A stretch of 36,433 nucleotides of DNA from a virus. Below, piece by piece: positions 22,701 through 29,762 of the stretch. The notes beneath the pieces were generated by a model, which saw only the letters and a program-made list of their open reading frames with translations, was not told the DNA's origin and made no database searches. The position numbers and the translations under genes were made by a program. Every line of letters begins with the position of its first letter. Position 1 is the first letter of the stretch. Where the stretch lies: the IMG/VR virus record IMGVR_UViG_3300029319_000177, positions 1 through 36,433 of that record. One strand, 5' to 3'.

Positions 22701-22965
22701 ATGATGATATATATGGTTGACTTTGCGTACCATTTCTAGTTTCTACCTGATAACCTTCAAAATTATTATTACCGTTAGCGTCTTGAACTGGTGTGCCATC
22801 TAAAAAAATACTTTTAAAACCATCATCTAAACCTTGTATTTCACCTTCAGAAACAAGATCCACGACATTTGCCATCTGGATGCTTTGTAATGAATCATCA
22901 GCTTCTACAGGTGTTTTATTACCACCTCCTTTACTACCACCTCCTGAACCTCGTATTACTGTCAT
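19711..22965 (-). CDS. J: Tail tip attachment protein (gpJ-like), 1084 aa
   Basis: Lambda gpJ family: 'MTVIRGSGGGSKGGGNKTPV' start, then 'DSLQSIQMANVVDLVSEGEI' and 'GLDDGFKSIFLDGTPV', the typical opening; 'RPNMVIDIADELKTGYRHTG' and later fibronectin-type regions ('LDAAPSPVTDIEDQ', 'GLARLQWSQSTDLDV'). The last 80 residues ('RRTINGTATTSATSDYTITF', 'FAATPVIGITFSATN') look like an H-type lectin fold and probably contact the receptor. gpJ forms the tail tip and carries adsorption specificity in lambda. It overlaps the gpI stop by 1 nt. Confidence 0.9.
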   Translation of the reverse strand: MTVIRGSGGGSKGGGNKTPVEADDSLQSIQMANVVDLVSEGEIQGLDDGFKSIFLDGTPVQDANGNNNFEGYQVETRNGTQSQPYISSLTANEIERTNIGLPVQLTFGNVTIKQITNTAASKVRVTISIPTLRQIEDDGDIVGHAVTIKIRAQYNGGGYNLVKQDEIKGKSSNNYQRDYVFSLTGAFPVDIEVSRVSADDPNSKKESKTFFSGLTEIIDEKLSYPNSALVFLRFDSRQFANIPNRKFLIRGVKTQLPSNAQVDTTTHLGRVTYTGVWDGTFGAAQWHSDPSWHLYNLLINTRYGVGLDAATLDKFDFYTISQYCNQLVSDHKNGLEVRFALNMVINTRKAVYDTIKELTAIFRGMSYYGAGSLVVVQDSPQESKYLLGSANVVDGNFEYTGTSQKARHTTATVAYSSYDKLGETEFEYVEDVDAVAKNGVINKQIKAIGCYSQGQAHRIGLWTLKSEQILTNTVSFAVAVDSGIVLRPNMVIDIADELKTGYRHTGYISTGSTTSNIKIDNLDNISIDLTKTPEISILLSTGLVEKKPIQNINVSTKTVTVSSPFSEAPQAQSVFIMQTSEVQTQQFRVVEISEGENGVYSVIALQYNASIYNAVDNGEPISVRSISNLDAAPSPVTDIEDQEFLYSDGQGVFVGCDLSWQHDMKRVTEFRITYRVDNDNWATVTTSSPSISLRQGGNFGALRAGTLQVQIQAVNYLNKGSTIANHTVPLAGKTAAPADIENFTMIPTNGLARLQWSQSTDLDVVVGGLVRLKHSPDLTGVTWANAVSIHSDLTGTAKEAYADLKQGTYLAKFVDSGGRTSVNAKYVEFTKPDLDNLVNINTQTEESNFTGTKTNVVVTSGELVMAANGSVLHTNGTYLFANNPIDLGDIFSIQLESLIKIRSFFPNAITINQMGLDFDPNAAANTTGFAAIASFVGDTPLNTDVKLYIRTTQTNPNSSPTWTSWRPFNNAEFKARAYELKAELETNDNTAQLAVQNLQVTSNMPRRTINGTATTSATSDYTITFTNKFAATPVIGITFSATNSGDYYNISSSNANSFSVSIYNQSNVRQARLFSWTATGYGKG

Positions 22966-23576
22966 TAAACTACCTGATCTACGTCAAGACCTGAAGAAAT
23001 TATTGCGCTTCCGCAAAACGCACGACCCATAACAATAGGTATTGGTGTACCAACTTGATTTACATTATTTATACCACTAAATGAAAAATTTTGTAGTTGA
23101 TTTGCTTGTTCCATATTTGGAAATTCTGGTTGTGGTGATAACATTTCAACAACACCAGTTAAAGACATAATTAAACCAAATTTTTTTAAAGTACTGCCTA
23201 CTAATATTGGTGTACCGCCAAACGTACCTATAGCCCATGATGCAGGTACTAAAAAACCAGCACCTATAATTAATGCACCTGTTAATATTCGACCAAAACC
23301 ACGACCTGAACCAGTAATAACAGGTGTTATAGAAAAAACTTGTTTACTACTTAATGGTAAAACTAAATCTGTTATATTATCTTCACCAATTTCATCTTCA
23401 CCAATTTTTACTTTATAACTAATACCGTTTTGATCATTGTCTATTAACCATTTTTCTAAACCAGCAAAATTAGCACATAAAGCCTTAATTGCTTCACTTG
23501 CAGTACAAACATCAAAATAAAAAGTACCTTGATTTAAATACTTTTTTAATTCACCATAAACTTTAATTTTTTTCAT
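22965..23576 (-). CDS. I: Tail assembly protein (gpI-like), 203 aa
   Basis: Position between gpK and gpJ and architecture fit lambda gpI: a ubiquitin-like beta-grasp N-terminus ('IKVYGELKKYLNQGTFYFDV'), a Gly-rich membrane-like middle ('GRILTGALIIGAGFLVPASW'), and a C-terminus with 'NNVNQVGTPIPIVMGRAFCG'. It probably helps to assemble the tail tip and is not retained. It overlaps gpK by 14 nt. Confidence 0.82.
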   Translation of the reverse strand: MKKIKVYGELKKYLNQGTFYFDVCTASEAIKALCANFAGLEKWLIDNDQNGISYKVKIGEDEIGEDNITDLVLPLSSKQVFSITPVITGSGRGFGRILTGALIIGAGFLVPASWAIGTFGGTPILVGSTLKKFGLIMSLTGVVEMLSPQPEFPNMEQANQLQNFSFSGINNVNQVGTPIPIVMGRAFCGSAIISSGLDVDQVV

Positions 23577-24276
23577 GTTTTAGTATTTTTGCAGTATTTG
23601 TAATGTAATAACCTCCGTAGACATCCCTACTAGATAGTCTACCTTGTACATGATGTAATACCACATTGTCACCAATATAAATTCCAGCATGATTAGGTAC
23701 ATTACTTTCAATTTGCATAAGTATCACACAACCATATTCTATATCTTTTAAAGAAATTTCATAAAATCCTTCTTTTTTAAAATTATCTAAATACATATTT
23801 TCCCCTTTATCCCACCATTTGTCTTTTCTAAAATAATCGTTTAATTGTATTCCAAATTCTTTTTGGTAAAAATCTCTCACTAAGGTATAGCAATCTACAA
23901 CACCATGAAAAAAACTTCGCCCAACATAAGGTAATTCATAACCTGTTGGTTTACAGCTACCCCATAATTCTGTTTTTGGATTAACAATAAACCAATGTAA
24001 ACCAGATTTTTCGCATGCAACTAAATCTGCTGGACTAGGACTATGGTGCGTTTTTGGATGACTATGTATTAATGCAATTATTTCACCCTGTTTTTCTGCT
24101 TTTATGAATGAATCTGGATCTAGTACAAAATGTTCATCAGGTGTTTCTGCTAAATTATTGCATTTAAAATATCTTTCTTTACCTTTTACTATATGCACTA
24201 GACCTACACTTTCTTTAGGACTTTCATCTTTAGCATGCTGTAATGCTAAATTTTTTATATATTTACTTAATTTCAT
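23563..24276 (-). CDS. K: Tail tip peptidase with JAMM and NlpC/P60 domains (gpK-like), 237 aa
   Basis: Two catalytic modules. The JAMM/Mov34 part has Glu22 ('ESVGLV') and His71-x-His73-Pro with Ser81-x-x-Asp84, the full zinc-protease motif. The NlpC/P60 part has Cys129 in 'VVDCYTLVRDFY', His196 in 'NHAGIYIG', and His208/His209 as possible third residue. In lambda-like phages gpK acts at the tail tip; the NlpC/P60 domain may cut peptidoglycan during DNA entry. It is the only recognisable murein-hydrolase-like domain in the window. It overlaps gpL by 4 nt. Confidence 0.9.
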   Translation of the reverse strand: MKLSKYIKNLALQHAKDESPKESVGLVHIVKGKERYFKCNNLAETPDEHFVLDPDSFIKAEKQGEIIALIHSHPKTHHSPSPADLVACEKSGLHWFIVNPKTELWGSCKPTGYELPYVGRSFFHGVVDCYTLVRDFYQKEFGIQLNDYFRKDKWWDKGENMYLDNFKKEGFYEISLKDIEYGCVILMQIESNVPNHAGIYIGDNVVLHHVQGRLSSRDVYGGYYITNTAKILKHEKN

Positions 24277-25166
24277 TGTGTTTTACCAGCAGTAGGAAAT
24301 GAACCAAAAGGTAATACACCATTTTCGCCAAACCTTTTTTTACAACTAGATAACCTTTTACCGCATACATCAGCAGCTAAAGTATTTACAACATTGTCAT
24401 CTTTATCAAAATAATTACTACCTGTATAACTACATTCTGAACTTCTATATTGCCATTGACAGCAATTACCTAATAACTGCCTTTTCGGTATATATTCATT
24501 TGGTTTATCAACTACTGTTACTAATTCAAAAGATACTGTATTTTTATTTTCACTAGATTTTCTATCAACTTCAAAACTTTCTACAGGATATTGTGCATAA
24601 AAATCTGCTGTACTTTCACCATCTAAAAATTTTTTACATGTTTGTAATCTTTTAACTACTGCACCTCCTAAATCATTACCACTATTAAATAAATTAACGT
24701 CACGCAATAAAAAAGTCATTAGCTGATCAGTATTAGCAACAGTTAATGTAGGTCTAGCTAATGTGCCACTTGTAGATTTTTTAAACCCTGTTGCTTGTAT
24801 TGCCATACGCGTATAACTTTGCGTACCAAAAACAATGTTTCCTGTAATGTTTGCATTACATCCGTTATGCCATCTAATAATATTATTAGAATTATGCAAA
24901 GTACTATTTAAATGTAATTCAAATAATTCAATAATTGCACTAGGACTTAAAACAGATAAATCTGCATAAATACTACTAATAACTGTCCATACTGCTGTAT
25001 TGTCTGTAATTGTTTTACCTAAATGTCTAGGCCAATCTGGTTCACTAGATCCTGTTGTACCTGCTGTAGTACATTTAAAGAAAAAACCATTATATAAAGT
25101 ATTATTAGCTCTTTTTATAGCACCTAAAGCTACAGTATCATTAGCTGACCATGCTGCTACTGCCAT
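24273..25166 (-). CDS. L: Minor tail protein (gpL-like) with Fe-S cysteines and extra N-terminal domain, 297 aa
   Basis: The C-terminal region has the gpL cysteine set: Cys236 (or 235), Cys245, Cys268 and Cys275 in 'CCQWQYRSSECSY' and 'DVCGKRLSSCKKRFG', spaced 9, 23 and 7, which as I recall matches the iron-sulfur ligands of lambda gpL. The first 65 residues ('WSANDTVALGAIKRANNTLY' to 'WTVIS') are an addition relative to lambda gpL and resemble small carbohydrate-binding-like modules in other tail proteins. It sits at the tail tip with gpM and gpK and overlaps the gpM stop by 1 nt. Confidence 0.88.
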   Translation of the reverse strand: MAVAAWSANDTVALGAIKRANNTLYNGFFFKCTTAGTTGSSEPDWPRHLGKTITDNTAVWTVISSIYADLSVLSPSAIIELFELHLNSTLHNSNNIIRWHNGCNANITGNIVFGTQSYTRMAIQATGFKKSTSGTLARPTLTVANTDQLMTFLLRDVNLFNSGNDLGGAVVKRLQTCKKFLDGESTADFYAQYPVESFEVDRKSSENKNTVSFELVTVVDKPNEYIPKRQLLGNCCQWQYRSSECSYTGSNYFDKDDNVVNTLAADVCGKRLSSCKKRFGENGVLPFGSFPTAGKTQ

Positions 25167-25516
25167 TATGGTATTGCCACCTCTTCAAATACAACTTGTA
25201 TTGTAAAAACGTTTGCAGCTACAAATGTTTCACTCCACTCTTTACATAAATATTTTTTACTACTAGATTCATCAGGTGCAGTAAAATCAAATGGGTCTAC
25301 CCCTTTTCTAGCTTCTAAAAAATTTACTATTGTATTTTTTTCTGTAGTATTTTTATTTTGAAATTTAAAATTATATTTTTTTAAATCATTATTTAAGCCA
25401 TAACTAACTAATTTTTTATAGCCATCACCAAATTGTACTTCACGCGTAACAATGCTACTTTGTTTTGTAGAAGAAAAATCTGGACTTATATTAACTGAAG
25501 TATCCCAACTAGCCAT
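25166..25516 (-). CDS. M: Minor tail protein (gpM-like), 116 aa
   Basis: ATG at 25516 ('MASWDTSVN') is preferred to a GTG at 25534. Features of the gpM family: 'REVQFGDGYKKLVSYGLN' at residues 26-43, a helix with 'IVNFLEARKGVDPFDF', and a beta C-terminus ending 'VFEEVAIP'. It connects the tape measure/tail tube end to gpL. It overlaps the tape measure stop by 8 nt. Confidence 0.85.
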   Translation of the reverse strand: MASWDTSVNISPDFSSTKQSSIVTREVQFGDGYKKLVSYGLNNDLKKYNFKFQNKNTTEKNTIVNFLEARKGVDPFDFTAPDESSSKKYLCKEWSETFVAANVFTIQVVFEEVAIP

Positions 25517-27167
25517 ATAGTAAACCCCCTGCACGTTGTTGATTAATTATTTCTGATTGTACTGCTGCTGCTATTGCTTGTCCAAGTTGTTGTGATTTTT
25601 CGTTATCGCCTTCTACATTACTATTTTCAGCATTTACAGTTACGTTAACAACATTGCTACCACCGCCTTGACTAACAACACCTAAATTACCATCAGAACC
25701 ACGTTTTAAAGGCAATATAGCTTCAGCATTAGCACCTTCACCTGCAACAGCAATACCGCCATTAGCCATATATTTAAAATGTGGACTATTTATAACACCG
25801 CCTTTTGCATACTTACTTAAATGTTGCCCATTTTGTAAAACGTTACCTTTTGCACTAAATAAACCTTCAAACCAATTTCCTAATGGTTTTGTTATTGTTT
25901 GCTGTATTGCTATACGTGCAAATTCATTAATTATAGAATCAGCTAATTTTCTAAATTCAAACGTACCTTTAGTTACAAATTGCACTAATTGATCTTCTAA
26001 TTGTTTTATAGATTTAACTGCTACATCTGCCATTGCTTCACCAACAGTTTTTATAGAATCTGTAAATTCTTTCATTTTTGCTTGCATTTGTGTGCCAAAA
26101 CTTTTATCTAATTGTTCACCAAATTCATTTGCGCTGTTTGCGCCTTCTTTAAAATATGTACTAGGTGCATTTTCTCGACCTGTCCAAATATTATCAAATG
26201 TTTCCATATCTTTTTTAAACTGTGCATTTGTTTCATCTAAACCACCCATAAATGCTTCACCAGCACCACTAAAATTACCTTTTGATAATTCACCTAAACC
26301 TTTAACAATAGATTTAATAGTAGTTAATAAAAACCTAAAACCAGCAACTACTGTAAATATAGAACTTGTTATTATTTTTAAACCAACTTCTACACCTTGA
26401 AAAAAAGCTGTAAAATCTTGATCTGCATTAAATATATTACTAAACATTTTTAATAAATTATTTAAAGTTGGTAATAATGCGTCAACTAATTGTTTTCTAA
26501 ATCCATCAAATTTAATTTGTAATACCGCTATTTGATCATTAAAATATTCTGCGTTTTGTGCAAATTCATCTGAAACAGCATAATTAAATTCTGTTAATGC
26601 TGCGCTACCACCGTTAAGCATATTAATCATACTTGCACCACTTCTACCAAATATTTCCATAGCTAAAGCTGCTTTTGTTGCACCATCAGGCATATCTGCA
26701 AATCTATCTGCAATTTCACCTAATACTTGTTCATTACTCTTAAAACTGCCATCTGTATTACGTACAGTTAAACCTAAAGCATCAAAACTATCTTTATAAG
26801 TTGCAACACCTAAATCAGCTTCACGCATTGATTGACTTAACCGCCTTAAACCTTTATCTATAGTTGCTTGTTCTATACCTGCTAATTTACCAGCATTAAC
26901 ATATGCCTGTAATGTATTAGCAGCAATGCCAGTTTGATCAGACATTTTACCAAAAGCATCTGCACTATCTATTGCACCTTTTACAAATCTAGTAAATGCA
27001 CCAGCAGCTAATACACCAGCAAATATTTTTAAAGCACCATTTAAACCACCAACTGCAATTTTTAAATTTTTAACTTTACCTTGTACACCTTGCATTGAAT
27101 TGCCAAGACGTTTTATACCTTGTTCACCTACAGTTTTTGCTGCTATAACAACATCAAATTTAGCCAT
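25509..27167 (-). CDS. H: Tail tape measure protein, 552 aa
   Basis: Small for its family. N-terminus with 'QGVQGKVKNLKIAVGGLNGA' and 'SDQTGIAANTLQAYVNAG', typical of phage tape measures; a hydrophobic centre ('IITSSIFTVVAGFRFLLTTI'); and a C-terminal lambda-type region 'FRKLADSIINEFARIAIQQT' followed by 'ITKPLGNWFEGLF' and 'GGIAVAGEGANAEAILPLK'. At about 0.15 nm per residue it predicts a tail near 80 nm, shorter than lambda. Its start overlaps the end of the gpT frame by 8 nt. Confidence 0.9.
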   Translation of the reverse strand: MAKFDVVIAAKTVGEQGIKRLGNSMQGVQGKVKNLKIAVGGLNGALKIFAGVLAAGAFTRFVKGAIDSADAFGKMSDQTGIAANTLQAYVNAGKLAGIEQATIDKGLRRLSQSMREADLGVATYKDSFDALGLTVRNTDGSFKSNEQVLGEIADRFADMPDGATKAALAMEIFGRSGASMINMLNGGSAALTEFNYAVSDEFAQNAEYFNDQIAVLQIKFDGFRKQLVDALLPTLNNLLKMFSNIFNADQDFTAFFQGVEVGLKIITSSIFTVVAGFRFLLTTIKSIVKGLGELSKGNFSGAGEAFMGGLDETNAQFKKDMETFDNIWTGRENAPSTYFKEGANSANEFGEQLDKSFGTQMQAKMKEFTDSIKTVGEAMADVAVKSIKQLEDQLVQFVTKGTFEFRKLADSIINEFARIAIQQTITKPLGNWFEGLFSAKGNVLQNGQHLSKYAKGGVINSPHFKYMANGGIAVAGEGANAEAILPLKRGSDGNLGVVSQGGGSNVVNVTVNAENSNVEGDNEKSQQLGQAIAAAVQSEIINQQRAGGLLYG

Positions 27168-27845
27168 TATTTTTACCTTCTTGATTAATTAATTCTAATG
27201 CTTTAATTTCCATTATTTGTAATTTTTCAAATAAAGAAGGCAATTTATTATATGAATACATATTAGCAACTTGTATAACTGCTGCATAGTCTAAACCTGT
27301 TACACCACCAAAACCTGTTCTAAATTGTGTTTGTACACGTAAAAATAAACTTACTACATCTATATTTTCAGGTAATATAATAAAATCTTTTTTATTTAAT
27401 TTTTCTGGTAATTTTACACCAAATAATTCAGCAGCTTTTTCTAAATCTGTATTTTGTATTTTTTTACCAGAATTAAACCAATGTTCTACAGCATCTTCTA
27501 GTTTTTTCTCTGTAGCCCACCTGTATATGCTTCAGTAAATGCTTTAATAATATATGCAGCTAATCCAAATACATTTAATAATTTATTTAAATTAGATGTA
27601 GTAAATGGTAATTCATTGCCTTCTTTATCTTGCATACCAGACCATCCAACCATAATTTCACGTACTATATCTTCATTTTTTAAACCTTCTTCTTCTTGTA
27701 ATGTTTGTAGTTCGTCAAACCTATCCTGTGTTATACGTCTAAAAACACCATTAAAAACATGTGTTTCTCTTTTATTTTTATTTGGTATTGGTATTTTTAT
27801 TTTCCACTCAAAAGTATCATCAAGATCATCAATAATAAAAGCCAT
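27160..27845 (-). CDS. Tail assembly chaperone gpGT by -1 frameshift, 228 aa
   Basis: Translation from 27845 in the gpG frame slips -1 at A AAA AAC (27507-27501) and continues in an open frame of 113 codons to TAA at 27162-27160. The T frame has no usable start near its beginning, opens with 'LEDAVEHWF' after the slip, and runs into the tape measure start. This is the arrangement of lambda G/GT chaperones, which wrap the tape measure and recruit tail tube subunits. Confidence 0.88.
27498..27845 (-). CDS. G: Tail assembly chaperone gpG-like, 115 aa
   Basis: Follows the tail tube gene and precedes the tape measure. An acidic start 'MAFIIDDLDDTFEWKIKIPI', 'FRRITQDRFDELQ' and a C-terminal helical part ('LNVFGLAAYIIKAFTEAYTG') fit a phage tail assembly chaperone. 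The stop TAG (27500-27498) lies directly after the slippery heptamer. Confidence 0.85.
   Translation of the reverse strand: MAFIIDDLDDTFEWKIKIPIPNKNKRETHVFNGVFRRITQDRFDELQTLQEEEGLKNEDIVREIMVGWSGMQDKEGNELPFTTSNLNKLLNVFGLAAYIIKAFTEAYTGGLQRKN
27501..27507 (-). promoter_or_regulatory. A AAA AAC slippery heptamer for -1 frameshift
   Basis: In the gpG frame the codons read AGA AAA AAC TAG, so the heptamer is in the correct phase. After a -1 slip the next codon is CTA in the T frame. The stop immediately downstream would favour pausing. Confidence 0.9.
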
Positions 27846-27861
27846 AATTTTTTTAGCAGAG

Positions 27862-28797
27862 TTAATGAAATTTTAAACTCATTTCATCATTTCCGCTACT
27901 AGGTAATGCTCTATAGCCAATATTAAGCATTTGATAACCTTCATTATCATCTTGTGCAATATCTTGTAAATCTACATAAGGTGCTGTAAAAGTAATTTTA
28001 TTACCTGCACTTTGTCCATGTTGCCAAGTTAAATTACCAGTAGCACTACTGTTTACAATCGTATAATAGTTTTTTGTTCCTAATGGTACTGATTCAATAG
28101 TACAACTACCACTTGGTTTTCTATCTGTTATTCTTGTACTTTTTGTACCACTCATTAATTCAGAATAATATAGTGCATTATTATGATCATAAGTAAATGA
28201 CATTAGTGACCCTGCATAGCTATGTAATTGAAAATTAGTAGTATTGTCACTATTAGCTGCTATTGGTGCTAGTTGTGCATATGAAGGTGTTAATAAAGCT
28301 GTTACTGTTGGATCATTATATATACCAATAAATGACATATTTATCATTGGTATTTCTGAAGCAGTTAATGATATAGAAAATGTACCCCTAGCACCTGTTA
28401 ATTTGTGTAGTGATCCATCTATGTAGACACCAATAGTTAAACTATCTGCATCATCTAAAGTAGGATCTGGTGTATAGGTATTGCTTGTACTACTAACATC
28501 TGTACGTACTAGACCAACCCCCAATAATAATTCATCATAATCTGGACTTGTACCTGCGCTTCCACTAGGTGTTAATTCTAGCGCAAAACTTAATTCTACT
28601 TTTGTATTACTAGGAATAGTAGGAAAATTACCTGCAAATCCTCTAATATTTGTTCTTTCTTTTGGTTCTGTTGCAACAGGATTTAGTGAAACATCAGAAA
28701 CAAGTAAACAATTAGTACCAGCTAAAGTTACTGCCACTCCATAAGAAGATTCTTTTTTTGCTGCTAAAATTGTTTTTGAAGTGCGTAAAATAGCCAT
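27862..28797 (-). CDS. V: Major tail tube protein, 311 aa
   Basis: Located before gpG as in lambda-type phages. 'KTILAAKKESSYGVAVTLAG' and 'ELSFALELTPSGSAGTSPDY' match the phage tail tube family (tube_2 type), and 'GARGTFSISLTASEIPMINM' is a usual core strand pair. It polymerises into the tail tube. A long C-terminal half suggests an added surface domain. No Shine-Dalgarno sequence is apparent. Confidence 0.85.
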   Translation of the reverse strand: MAILRTSKTILAAKKESSYGVAVTLAGTNCLLVSDVSLNPVATEPKERTNIRGFAGNFPTIPSNTKVELSFALELTPSGSAGTSPDYDELLLGVGLVRTDVSSTSNTYTPDPTLDDADSLTIGVYIDGSLHKLTGARGTFSISLTASEIPMINMSFIGIYNDPTVTALLTPSYAQLAPIAANSDNTTNFQLHSYAGSLMSFTYDHNNALYYSELMSGTKSTRITDRKPSGSCTIESVPLGTKNYYTIVNSSATGNLTWQHGQSAGNKITFTAPYVDLQDIAQDDNEGYQMLNIGYRALPSSGNDEMSLKFH

Positions 28798-28852
28798 TTT
28801 TTTACAAACTTAATACATTGCTTATATTAACAATAGCAGTATTTTTGTCATA

Positions 28853-29281
28853 TTAAAGGGTTGCTAAATTAGTATTTGATGTTCTGTATTTTATTTGATA
28901 ATTTACTGTCACTATACCTGCTGGTTGGTCACTATCTACAGCTTCATTAGTAGTACCTGTAGGAATTATATTAGTAGCAACACCACCTAACGTTAAATCT
29001 GCCATTACTTTACTATGCAAACTTTCAACAACAGGATCAGCTACTTCATCTGGTTTATCACCTCTAACAATAACTGCTATAGATATATCTAATGTCCAAT
29101 CTAGTTTTGGTAATGAAGTTGTTTGTACAGGATTGTCAGAATCCCAAGTAACTAATAGTGAAGGTGTTTCTTCTCTAGTAAATGCAGTAACCCTAGATCT
29201 ATAAATACGTGTACCAACATTAGTAGTGCCAGCTAAAGCAGTTACAACAGCATCTAAAATAGTTTCTCTACGTGTAGTCAT
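28853..29281 (-). CDS. Tail terminator-like protein (gpU/gpZ-type), 142 aa
   Basis: 'RETILDAVVTALAGTTNVGT' N-terminal helix, then 'RIYRSRVTAFTREETPSLLV' strand, and 'LDISIAVIVRGDKPDEVAD' are characteristic of phage tail terminator/minor tail U proteins, which cap the tail tube before joining the head. Position between the FII-like gene and the tube protein fits; 4-nt overlap upstream. Confidence 0.78.
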   Translation of the reverse strand: MTTRRETILDAVVTALAGTTNVGTRIYRSRVTAFTREETPSLLVTWDSDNPVQTTSLPKLDWTLDISIAVIVRGDKPDEVADPVVESLHSKVMADLTLGGVATNIIPTGTTNEAVDSDQPAGIVTVNYQIKYRTSNTNLATL

Positions 29282-29562
29282 GTTTTTTGTAACGATACTT
29301 CTAAAATTAAAGCATCTATACCTTTTTGCACTTCTCTTACTGTGTAATTAACTTTTTCTATTTCTATTGCATCACCTGTTTTTAATTTTGGATATGCACT
29401 AGCTTTTAAATATATTAAATAATCTGTAAATAAAACCTGATCACCTAAAGCTACTGTTGTTGGTTGTTCAAATAAGCCTTTACCATATGTGCCATTAGCT
29501 AATACATTTACTGTTAAATCATCAGAGAATAAAGCGTCTAATGAATCAGTTGCTATTGACAT
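29278..29562 (-). CDS. Head-tail attachment protein (gpFII-like), 94 aa
   Basis: A short beta-barrel type sequence: 'DSLDALFSDDLTVNVLANGT', 'YLIYLKASAYPKLKTGDAIE' and 'VNYTVREVQKG' follow the FII/head-tail attachment pattern. Located just after the capsid gene and a 59-aa gene, as expected. It starts inside the last 17 nt of the upstream gene. Confidence 0.75.
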   Translation of the reverse strand: MSIATDSLDALFSDDLTVNVLANGTYGKGLFEQPTTVALGDQVLFTDYLIYLKASAYPKLKTGDAIEIEKVNYTVREVQKGIDALILEVSLQKT

Positions 29563-29725
29563 TTCTAGGTTTTTTTGTGCGTTTTGGTTTTGGTTTTTCT
29601 ACGTATGGTATTGCCCTATTAGCTGTAAATAATTCTTCAGCCATTTGACCATCAACATCAACAACATCTAATTGTTCAATGTGTACACCATTAATTTGTA
29701 ATGATTTTAAAACTTGTACTTTCAT
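29546..29725 (-). CDS. Small basic protein after the capsid gene, 59 aa
   Basis: ATG at 29725 ('MKVQVLKSLQINGVHIEQLD'), not the upstream TTG. Short beta region followed by a Lys/Pro/Arg-rich tail ('PKPKRTKKPRN'). Small proteins of this kind are common between capsid and head-tail genes; the basic tail might bind DNA or a capsid partner. It follows the terminator at 29734-29752. Confidence 0.65.
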   Translation of the reverse strand: MKVQVLKSLQINGVHIEQLDVVDVDGQMAEELFTANRAIPYVEKPKPKRTKKPRNVNSN

Positions 29726-29729
29726 AAAT

Positions 29730-29752
29730 AAAAAGGGGTGCAGAGTACCCCT
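29730..29752 (-). terminator. Intrinsic terminator/attenuator after the capsid gene
   Basis: AGGGGT (29734-29739) and ACCCCT (29747-29752) form a 6-bp GC-rich stem with a 7-nt loop; on the minus strand it is followed by UUUUAUUU. It lies 10 bp after the capsid stop, inside the late operon. Partial termination would give more capsid than tail mRNA. Confidence 0.7.
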
Positions 29753-29762
29753 AATAAACAAC

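Noticed and set aside
25293-25303. A fifth exact copy of GGGTCTACCCC
   Set aside because: It lies inside the gpM-like gene, encoding a Gly-Val-Asp-Pro stretch that looks conserved in that family, and no -35/-10 pair surrounds it. Probably chance, though binding there cannot be excluded.
27160-27501. T frame as an independent gene
   Set aside because: The first ATG in this frame lies near its end, no ribosome-binding site is present at its beginning, and the slippery site explains its expression.
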